Assembly: GCA_023014365.1 (NCBI GenBank)
Contig: JAEBUN010000007.1
Location: forward strand, 930,001 to 994,000
DNA length: 64,000 nucleotides
Origin: Lepiota brunneoincarnata
Lineage: Eukaryota > Basidiomycota > Agaricomycetes > Agaricales > Agaricaceae
Direction: 5' to 3'
The notes below the pieces were generated by a model. It did no database searches and was not told the origin of the DNA. It was given only the letters and a program-made list of their open reading frames with translations. Both the position numbers and the translations under genes were made by a program. This document shows positions 57,701-64,000 of this stretch, in pieces (position 1 is the stretch's first letter; each line of letters opens with the position of its first letter).

Positions 57701-58414
57701 GCACACAACTCCAAAATACATGCCTCAAGGCAGAAATCCCCATTTGAACTAATCATGGGATACAACCCTCTGCCGATACCCACAGTAATGGAAACATCAA
57801 ACTTCCCATCAGTAGACGAACGCATCAGACTCCTTGATGATGCCAGAAAAGAAGCACACACGGCATACCAACTTTCCGCTGATAGTATGAAACAAAGAAC
57901 CAGAAGAACTGTCAAACCCCTTGAAACACATCAAAAAGTATAGCTAGAAGCCAAGAACCTCAAACTCCCCTTCATCTCCAACAAAATATCCCCAAAATGA
58001 CTAGGACCTTTCCTTATCTCGGAAGTCTTATTGCCACTAACATACAAATTAAAACTCCCAATCAAATGGAAGATACACCCAGTATTCCACCAAAATCTTC
58101 TAACCCCATATACCAAAACAGAAGCATACGGATCTTATCCGACTCCACCACCACCAGACATCATCAATGAAGAAGAAGAATATGAAATAGAAACTATTCT
58201 TAATCACCACCGATGCCGTGGAAAACTCCAATACTACGTCAAATGGAAAGGATACTCCCACACAGAGAACAAGTGGATCACCGATGAAACACTCTGTGCA
58301 AACGCTGAAGAATACCTAACCAAGTATAAAGAAGCTCATGGAATTCCTCAGAAAGACCAAGAACCCACCAGAACTTACCAAAGACAACTCCGCTCCCACA
58401 CCAAACGTACTTAA
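54751..58414 (+). pseudogene. Gypsy-2 pol: protease, RT, RNase H, integrase, chromodomain
   Basis: Protease ALIDSGAQGNFISH at 54760. RT starts LKPTFKAKSMKPYQVAPAEE, then [53 protein letters not shown], and IYMDDILIYGK (motif C). RNase H has EIEADASKFASGAVLYQ and VPGSKIPTPDALSRHPDH. Integrase shows the HHCC finger (YHDHPTRGHPG; GCPECQQHK), QISWDLITSLLP, IISDRDPRF and DGSTERYNQEIETY, then EEEYEIETILNHHRCRGKLQ with YYVKWKGYSHTENKWI, the chromodomain. Stops: TGA 55396, 55564, 55642 and 57998, TAG 57941. A 4-bp insertion (TACATAC for TAC) near 55745 shifts the frame; the main open frame then runs 55835-57943. The TGA codons at 55564 and 55642 replace Arg of the RT core (family KGYIRPS, GLRPC). Confidence 0.93.
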
Positions 58415-58416
58415 AG

Positions 58417-58839
58417 ATGCCCATGAACCTCGACCTTACTCACCCCCAAACCACTCCCCCTTACTCCACAACACCTTCCCCAACTTCCTCATCGTCCTCT
58501 ATCATCATTGTTAACAATGCAAGCGTTGAACATACAACACTTCAGACAACTCCCATTCCGGCCCCATCTCCCAACACCCCCTCTCACACCTTCACCGCCA
58601 CTTATGCCTCCCTTAGAGATGAGACCCCCGACCCCAACACCACCCCAGAACTGACAGTTGCCCCAGCCACCTCCCTTAGATACCATACAGCTGGAGTACG
58701 ACCACATGGACCAGATCACCCTTCTGACAGAGATCTGCACAAGGCTGCCACCGATGGAGCCCTTACGAATAAACTGGAACACTCTTCAATTTTGGAATAT
58801 GACCGACAACTTTGGTACGACTACACCCACCACGTATGA
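58417..58839 (+). CDS. Gypsy-2 post-integrase Ser/Thr/Pro-rich ORF
   Basis: 140 codons immediately after pol (MPMNLDLTHPQTTPPYSTTP; TPSPTSSSSSIIIVNNASVE). It matches in place, not clearly in sequence, the region at 31256-31824 of the relic element. It may be the start of the zinc-knuckle protein, joined by a frame change near 58840-58920 (LLHSRLSLMSEVSKN lies between). Role unknown. Confidence 0.5.
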   Translation: MPMNLDLTHPQTTPPYSTTPSPTSSSSSIIIVNNASVEHTTLQTTPIPAPSPNTPSHTFTATYASLRDETPDPNTTPELTVAPATSLRYHTAGVRPHGPDHPSDRDLHKAATDGALTNKLEHSSILEYDRQLWYDYTHHV

Positions 58840-58917
58840 CAAACTAAGGCTCTTGCTACTGCGTACAATACGCAACGGGCCTGGGCAGAGTCACTCAAGC
58901 GACTTCTCCACTCAAGA

Positions 58918-59529
58918 TTGAGCCTCATGTCTGAGGTGTCAAAGAACTTACCCAAACGAAATGAGGTACATACCTCGCAGCCCCCCACCACAACCATCGC
59001 CTCCACTGCCACGACAAAACCTACCACTATCACCAATAAGGAAAAGAAGCCCACCAATTTCAGAAACCCTTTCAGACATCTCACCCCCAATGGGAACACC
59101 ACCCACACCATCACCAATAACCATGTCCCAGTTCGGAACTCCCCCAATCCCATTCACTCAACAACCAACCCCCAAACCACCGACAGATCAGTCTGCATCC
59201 AATGCAGATGCACAGGACACTGGGCCATGGACTGCCCCCAATTTGCCTGCCTCGGATGCAAACAATATGCCCCAGGGCACTACTCTTATGACTGCATCAA
59301 GTACCGATGTCCCCACTGTGCAGTTTTCCAACCCCGACACAAACGGACCAAATGTCCAACTTGGAAGACCCGACACACCCCCTATGCCAGAAATTCAACA
59401 ACCCATCCCTCGACCACTCCTACAACTCATCACCAATACATCAATCTCACCAACGATGACTACTACGAGGAATGCTACAATGATGTGGCCAAATCAAATA
59501 TTACAGGAGAACCATGTGGTTCCTTCTGA
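58918..59529 (+). CDS. Gypsy-2 zinc-knuckle protein downstream of integrase
   Basis: 203-codon frame with a Thr/Pro-rich start and CIQCRCTGHWAMDCPQFACL, where C-x2-C-x4-H-x4-C forms a nucleocapsid-type knuckle, followed by further Cys/His (GCKQYAPGHYSYDC, KYRCPHCAVFQPRHKRTKC). Gag of agaricomycete elements often has C-x2-C-GHW-x3-C-PQ with such extra pairs. Here the knuckle is 3' of pol, as in the relic at 34013-34390. A second long frame overlaps it. Confidence 0.65.
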   Translation: MSLMSEVSKNLPKRNEVHTSQPPTTTIASTATTKPTTITNKEKKPTNFRNPFRHLTPNGNTTHTITNNHVPVRNSPNPIHSTTNPQTTDRSVCIQCRCTGHWAMDCPQFACLGCKQYAPGHYSYDCIKYRCPHCAVFQPRHKRTKCPTWKTRHTPYARNSTTHPSTTPTTHHQYINLTNDDYYEECYNDVAKSNITGEPCGSF

Positions 59530-59773
59530 AGAAAACCCAAACACCCCACCAGAAGAAAGGATAGAAAGCCCTCATTTCAGACGCCTCCTATATGACATCT
59601 TCTATCCAGGACAACCCCCTTCCCCAGAAACCACCACCGTACTCGACCTCCACAGAACTCCTACCCCCACCTTTTCCCCCGTTATTCCCCCTCGACCAGA
59701 CTCCACTGACCAACCTCAAGTCAATTATTACAAACCCAATTACCTAGCCGAATACCCGGAAGAAGGAAACTAA
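58961..59773 (+). CDS. Pro-rich ORF overlapping the zinc-knuckle frame
   Basis: 270 codons in another frame over the same DNA, ending at 59773 close to the LTR. It opens MRYIPRSPPPQPSPPLPRQN and ends NYYKPNYLAEYPEEGN. After 59529 it is the only open frame and looks like protein (ESPHFRRLLYDIFYPGQPPS), so the last part is probably real; in the overlap, Pro/Thr bias may come from the C-rich DNA. The two frames may be one protein joined by a frameshift. Confidence 0.45.
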   Translation: MRYIPRSPPPQPSPPLPRQNLPLSPIRKRSPPISETLSDISPPMGTPPTPSPITMSQFGTPPIPFTQQPTPKPPTDQSASNADAQDTGPWTAPNLPASDANNMPQGTTLMTASSTDVPTVQFSNPDTNGPNVQLGRPDTPPMPEIQQPIPRPLLQLITNTSISPTMTTTRNATMMWPNQILQENHVVPSEENPNTPPEERIESPHFRRLLYDIFYPGQPPSPETTTVLDLHRTPTPTFSPVIPPRPDSTDQPQVNYYKPNYLAEYPEEGN

Positions 59774-59811
59774 CAAGTTGTAATGGAAAACAACTCTAGA
59801 AATGGACCTAA

Positions 59812-60198
59812 TGTTATCAGAAGTCTTACCAGAAGGACGGTTATTTTAGTCTATATTCCCATGTCACTATGAAACCATCAGTAGTGTACATCAGAAGGAC
59901 TATTCTTAGTATATGCCTCATGTTCCTTATCTCTGACTCATAGTTACTCTGGTCCGGACTATTATAGTAGGGGTATAGCCACACTTAGAAGTATGTATAT
60001 AAGGATACGGTACAATACCTTGTATCCTTATCTTAGTGTTATACATTCTTGCCTCCTATATCTCTTTGCCCCTAAACCGGCTGGACTATAGTGCTACGTC
60101 ATCTCTAAGTCACGTTTAGTAGGACAGGACCAAGTCTGTATAGACATCCTGTGTCAAACTTTGTGCTACTCAAGAGCGAACCCCTAACCCGGGTAACA
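59812..60198 (+). repeat. 3' LTR of Gypsy-2
   Basis: 387 bp, TGTTATCAG to GGGTAACA, with TGTTA/TAACA ends. Matched in reverse by 35238-35627, which is how the edges were set. Contains ATGTATATAAGG at about 59993 as a TATA-like site. Confidence 0.8.
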
Positions 60199-60426
60199 AA
60201 ACTCAAGTTCAAAATGTTTTATAACTTAAACTCAACCAGTATACAGCAACTGAAAACATAGCAACAAGGTGGGATTCACAGAATAAGCTAAGCTCAAGTT
60301 CAAAAAGTTTAGTTATGACTCTGAGGGCAGGATTACAATGCCACAACCCACTTCCCACAGGGAGGAAAACATAATAAAAAGTGCAAAATCCTCAATCTCA
60401 ATCCCCAACATCACACCCTACACATC
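60199..60426. other. Upstream region of the Cys-rich gene
   Basis: Non-coding; the AACTCAAGTTCAAAA motif occurs twice (60200-60216 and about 60290-60306, as GCTCAAGTTCAAAA), a short direct repeat of unknown meaning. Confidence 0.4.
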
Positions 60427-61908
60427 ATGTCATCCCCTCGCAAAATGAACTCCCGTGCCACCTCAAAGAGCAAGCTGGCCAGCGCCAGGACGGCCAGAGG
60501 ACAAACTAGCACCCCTATCCCGGGTCCTTCGCGCCCAACCTACCAGCCACCTCCCACTCTGGGCCCCTCGCGCCAAACCTATCACTGACCTGCCACCCCG
60601 GGCCCCTCCCACCCAACACTCCAACCACCCACCATTGCTGCCACTGCCACTTGCAGCCCATCAAAGTGCCCAGCACCTGAGCACAACGACGATGATGATG
60701 ATAGCACCAGGGCTCAAATGGAGGAGCAGATAATGGTGAGGTGGGAGAAACAATTGAAGAGGAGAGTGGATGAACATGCTGCAAGCATAAGGATAGAAGC
60801 ATTGGAGAGGGAGAGAGAGCAGGGGCAGGCAGGGCCCACCATTGAACAAAGAAGGGTGGACGATCAGTCTGCACAGATGAAGTTGGAGGAGTCGGAGGGG
60901 TTGGTATGGGGGCAGGGGCAAACAGGGCCCTTCATTGAACAAAGGAGAGCAGATGAACCATCTGCAAGGATGAGGTTGGAGCAGTCAGGGTGGGAGCAGG
61001 GGTGGCAGCTGGGAGAACAACAGCCACATAAAATAGGGGAGCATAACCCCTGTGTGCGATGCCTCACCAAGCGGTTGGCATGTCAAGAGTCCTCAGGTGA
61101 GTAGTACTAATATTACACTTTTGATTGAACTATTTTGCTAATAAGTCGCTATAGCTCCCACTATCACAAAGTGTGCCCCTTGTGTGAAGGCAAAGGCCAG
61201 GTGTGAAGCTGCTGGCTTGCCAATGGGGGGCACAGAGGCCTTGCCACAACTCTTTCGGTGGCCATTGATAGAGGCCACCCAGGTGGCAGAACTAAGGCCA
61301 GAAACAGCGACCAGGATTTCTAGTGCAATGCAAGACAATATAAGTTTTGAGATGTGATGATTATCATAGCAGCTAACAAGAGATATACATAGGTTCAAGA
61401 TCATGGGTCATTTAATCCCCATTGCATTGTGTACTTCACCACCCTGGTGCAAACACCAATGCAGGCTATCCAGGAGAACAGCAAGAGGATAGTCAACCTG
61501 ACTGAAGAACTAGTCAGGTTGTGTACGGCCCTGGAGATGCAGACCAGGAGCAACTACAGGCTTGTGGAGTCATTCGCACCAGGATGGGTAAAGAAGTGGC
61601 AGGAGGAGGACAGGAAGAGATGGATAGAAATGTTGGAGAAAGCAGAGGACAGAAGGATAGCCTCTGAAAAGCGGGCAAGGACAGGGAATGCAATCCTAGA
61701 TGTGGGATTCACAGACAATGAGGATGTGGAGGAGGAGGAGAGTGATGAGGAGGAGGAGGAGGAGAAAGAGGAGAAAGAGGAGGATGAGGACGAGGATGAG
61801 GAAGAGAAAGAGGAGGAGGAGGAGGAGGAGGAGGAGGAGGAGGAGGATGATGATGATGATGACGATGACGATGATGATGACGATGAGGATGGGAGGCCAG
61901 ACGAGTAG
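60427..61908 (+). CDS. Cys-rich (CxxC...C) protein with long acidic tail, possible pseudogene
   Basis: A family frequent in agaricomycetes; function unknown to me. Start ATG 60427 (MSSPRKMNSRATSKSKLASA). Repeats of TYQPPPTLGPSRQTYH type are followed by an in-frame TGA at 60586-60588, then a charged coiled coil from MEEQIMVRWEKQLKRRVDEH. Two Cys clusters follow: CVRCLTKRLAC at the end of exon 1 (about 61075) and, after an intron (GTGAGT donor at about 61097), TKCAPCVKAKARCEAAGLPM (C-x2-C-x6-C). The last exon (about 61460-61908) gives AIQENSKRIVNLTEELVRLC, ESFAPGWVKKWQEEDRKRWI and an uninterrupted Glu/Asp tail (about 60 residues) from GAG/GAT repeats. If the TGA is an Arg codon mutated from CGA the gene is dead, unless translation starts at 60718. 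Confidence 0.6.
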
Positions 61909-61965
61909 AATATGTACAAACTAATGTTAAATAATCATATTCTTGAGTCTTGTTCCATTTGAAAT

Positions 61966-62739
61966 CCATGTGTGAAGTCATGCAGTGGTTTAAATGGCTA
62001 AACAACAGCTGAAATAGTCAAGAAAGATAAGTGGTGGCTCAGCTTAGTGAACAGCAGCTAGAACAGCCAAGAAATCCAAGCCATCCAGCCGCCTGACCAA
62101 CTGAACAGCAGCTGAATAGTCACAAAAGATCAGCAGCGGCTCAACTGGGTGAACGGCGGCTGGAGCACTCAAGAGATTCAAGTCATTAGACTAGTAGAAT
62201 ATATCTATACATGCATGTCTGAAGTCATCTAGCTACTTGAGTAGTCAAGAAAGGTCAGCGGTGGCTCAACTGGATGAACAGCGGCTGGAGCACTCAAGAG
62301 ATTCAAGTCATTAGACTAGTAGAATATATCTATACATGCATGTCTGAAGTCATCTAGCTAGAATAGTCAAGAAAGGTCAGCGGCGGCTCAACTGGGTGAA
62401 CGGTGGCTGGAACACTCAAGAGATTCAAGTCATTGGACTAGTAGAATATAGATAATCTATACGTGCATGTGAAGTCATCCGGCTGCTTGACTGAAGATGA
62501 ATAGTCAATACTTGAGTGCTCCAGCCGCCGCTGACCTTTCTTGACTATTCTAGCTAGATGACTCCAGACATGCACATATAGATATATTCTACTAGTCCAA
62601 TGACTTGAATCTCTTGAGTGTTCCAGCTGCCGTTCACCCAGTTGAGCTGCCACTGACCTTTCTTGACTACCCAGCTGCCACCATGTCAGTCAAGTAGCTG
62701 GACAATTTCACACATGCATATATAGATATATTCTAAGTC
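61966..62739. repeat. 144-bp satellite array 2
   Basis: Starts GTGAAGTCATGCAGTGG like array 1, has reverse units (TATATCTATA at 62200, 62325) of about 122-125 bp, switches orientation at about 62505, then forward units with TATAGATATA near 62577 and 62721, 144 bp apart. It ends at the stop codon of the TET/JBP-like gene. Confidence 0.85.
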
Positions 62740-63399
62740 TTAATCATCTATGAGCATTCCATCTACCTCCTTCAACTCCATTTTCTCAACAAAGTCTGAC
62801 TGCTTTGACCAGCCAGGAATTTCCACACCTAACTTCTTGTATATTGCCTCTTTCATGTAGAAGGCATATACCACCCTGTCCCCATGTTCCCAATGCCCAA
62901 CCCCATGTTTTAGCAAACATCCACATAGGAAAACACCAGTACCAGAGGGGTACGAAAGTGTTATCTTTAACTCTGGTAGTGACAAATGAGTGTCATCACC
63001 ATGGGTCCCAAGGCTTACTAGGAGGTCATAACATGTCCAGTGTGCTCCCCTATCCTTATGGCTTTCAGTGATTCTGTTAAGGATTACTGTTATCCCTGAG
63101 AAGCAGGAATGCCACTCATCGGCATACTCCTTTGTTTCAGGTAATGTGCACAGTTTTGACAAGGATGCTTGACCTGATTCATAGAGAGTGGGGTGTGTGA
63201 GCGCGAGTGCCTTGTTGAGAAGCTCAGTTGAAGGCCAAATCATCTTGAGCCATTCCTTGCTACTGGTGTTTTTTTTTAATGTACTAGAGGTTACCAGTCT
63301 CGCCTTGGAACTATTCTGGTAATTCAAGCATAGAGCATGAGTTGGGTGTGTAGTATCAGTAATGAGAGGATACACACTGCATGTCCAGCAGGAATCCAA
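62740..63399 (-). CDS. TET/JBP-type 2-oxoglutarate/Fe(II) dioxygenase (5' end incomplete)
   Basis: Fungal TET/JBP oxygenases can oxidise 5-methylcytosine. The reading frame of about 219 residues carries the full active site: GITVILNRITESHKDRGAHW with H-x-D (SHKD, residues 114 and 116), YDLLVSLGTHGDDTHLSLPE, LSYPSGTGVFLCGCLLKHGV with the distal His (165), and GDRVVYAFYMKEAIYKKLGV with the 2OG-binding Arg (175), then PGW. This layout (HxD, strand, LxHxV, GDRV) fits agaricomycete TET/JBP proteins. The N-terminal part (HPTLYESGQASLSKL; WPSTELLNKAL) also fits. The frame is closed upstream by a stop near 63424, so the first exons are missing or spliced in; an acceptor at CATGCAG (about 63382) is possible. 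The stop is at 62740, touching the satellite. Such genes are often linked to DNA transposons in fungi; none is visible here. Confidence 0.8.
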   Translation of the reverse strand: MDSCWTCSVYPLITDTTHPTHALCLNYQNSSKARLVTSSTLKKNTSSKEWLKMIWPSTELLNKALALTHPTLYESGQASLSKLCTLPETKEYADEWHSCFSGITVILNRITESHKDRGAHWTCYDLLVSLGTHGDDTHLSLPELKITLSYPSGTGVFLCGCLLKHGVGHWEHGDRVVYAFYMKEAIYKKLGVEIPGWSKQSDFVEKMELKEVDGMLIDD

Positions 63400-63689
63400 C
63401 CCGGTGAAATGCGGATTACTTTATGAGATCGAAAACAAAGTTCGTTAACAGGTTCGCTAATTCCAACTTTATAAGTTTGTGGGGGAGAGGTTGTCACAGA
63501 TCTCCAGAAATATATTCAATTCTAGTGTTTTTAGGGTCTTGGTAAGTTATTCTCTTAGTCTCCAACTAGACAGACAGTTGTTCTATCTGAATACAATGGG
63601 AACTTTGACAGTTGTTATGATATAATATGTTAACTAATATCTTCACGATTCAATAAGTCAGGCAAAACGCAAGCTTTCGCAATCAGTGA
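63400..63689. other. No feature seen
   Basis: AT-rich upstream region of the TET/JBP-like frame; could hold its first exon, which I cannot define. Confidence 0.35.
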
Positions 63690-64000
63690 ACCTCCGTAGA
63701 CCTAGCAGACAACGTGTTCTAATGGGCCCTAGCGTACTATGTCCTTTTCTCTTGACAATACTGTAAATTTACACTACCCAGCAAGACAGGCTTTTGACAA
63801 GCTCCTGCAGTAAGTGTCTTTAAGCTAGTAGGCCTAGTGGACGGCGTTATCTAACAGGCCCTAGCGCACTACAGCTTCTGAACAAGGCAATAAAACTTTT
63901 ATACTACTCAGCGAGACAGGCTTCTAGCGAGCTCCTGCAGTAAGTATCTTTAAACTAGATAGACCTAGTGGACAGCATTTTCAATGGGCCCTAGCGTACT
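63690..64000. repeat. About 131-bp tandem repeat running off the window
   Basis: The landmark GGCCCTAGCG(T/C)ACTA recurs at about 63726, 63857 and 63988. Between them are shared blocks GACAGGCTTTTGACAAGCTCC-type and TAGACCTAGTGGAC. Divergence is moderate. The right limit is outside the window. Confidence 0.85.

Larger units (their letters stand above)
54612..60198 (+). mobile_element. Gypsy-2: chromodomain Ty3/Gypsy element, 5'-truncated, dead
   Basis: Plus-strand order: protease, RT, RNase H, integrase, chromodomain, an extra region with a zinc knuckle, 3' LTR. The 5' LTR and gag are absent because the element starts at the edge of LTR C. It has at least five stops and one frameshift. A related solo LTR lies at 35238-35627, and the relic at 30854-34775 shows the same 3' layout. 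Confidence 0.92.

Noticed and set aside
61727..61905. Low-complexity ORFs on the other frames and strand (poly-Ser, Arg-rich, Pro/His-rich)
   Set aside because: They are shadows of the GAG/GAT repeat that encodes the acidic tail.
37371..62739. The two 144-bp arrays as inverted ends of one giant 25-kb transposon
   Set aside because: The arrays are in the same, not inverted, orientation and both contain the same internal switch.
62740..63399. Prolyl 4-hydroxylase or AlkB identity for the dioxygenase frame
   Set aside because: The HKD, LLKHGV and GDRV blocks with the GITVI-NR lead-in fit fungal TET/JBP proteins better.

Overview
The window looks like nuclear DNA of an agaricomycete (basidiomycete) fungus. 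Reasons: genes carry many GT-AG introns of about 50-70 nt, there are no bacterial operons, and the gene set (DyP peroxidase, MYND protein, SRA-YDG protein, fungal TET/JBP-type oxygenase, Tc1, LINE and Ty3/Gypsy elements) is typical of that class. A Rhizoctonia/Ceratobasidium-like species is my best guess, from general resemblance only.

Layout. About 1-28 kb is gene-bearing euchromatin: PhoD-like phosphatase (-), FAH-family hydrolase (-), SigF-like NTF2 protein (+), a conserved hypothetical (-), an F-box/LRR-like family protein (+), a MYND zinc-finger protein (-), a DyP peroxidase (-), an Iec1-like C2H2 protein (-), an SRA-YDG protein (+) and SUMO (+). A 1.24-kb piece covering the 5' half of the F-box/LRR-like gene reappears inverted about 12 kb downstream as a frameshifted pseudogene.

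About 28-64 kb is a nest of mobile DNA: two near-identical Tc1-type elements (one with an intact transposase, one dead), a relic chromovirus split by a nested solo LTR that itself holds another solo LTR, tandem repeats, a 5'-truncated LINE, an 11.8-kb Ty3/Gypsy element on the minus strand (Gypsy-1), a second chromodomain Gypsy element on the plus strand (Gypsy-2), a gene for a cysteine-rich protein with an acidic tail, and a TET/JBP-like dioxygenase gene next to a 144-bp satellite.

The most unusual signals: (1) Gypsy-1 carries 26 exact copies of the palindrome TAAGCTTA across LTRs, coding and non-coding parts, with none seen by eye elsewhere outside its own LTR family; (2) Gypsy-1 carries a spliced-looking reading region antisense to pol, and one intron there starts and ends in TAAGCTTA; (3) many element genes are killed by TGA where the family has Arg (CGA to TGA), and the older LTR copy has lost CpGs, pointing to cytosine-methylation decay, in a window that also encodes a methyl-DNA-binding-type SRA protein and a TET/JBP-type oxygenase. 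All splice models were made by eye from splice consensus and protein-family fit, so exon edges are approximate.
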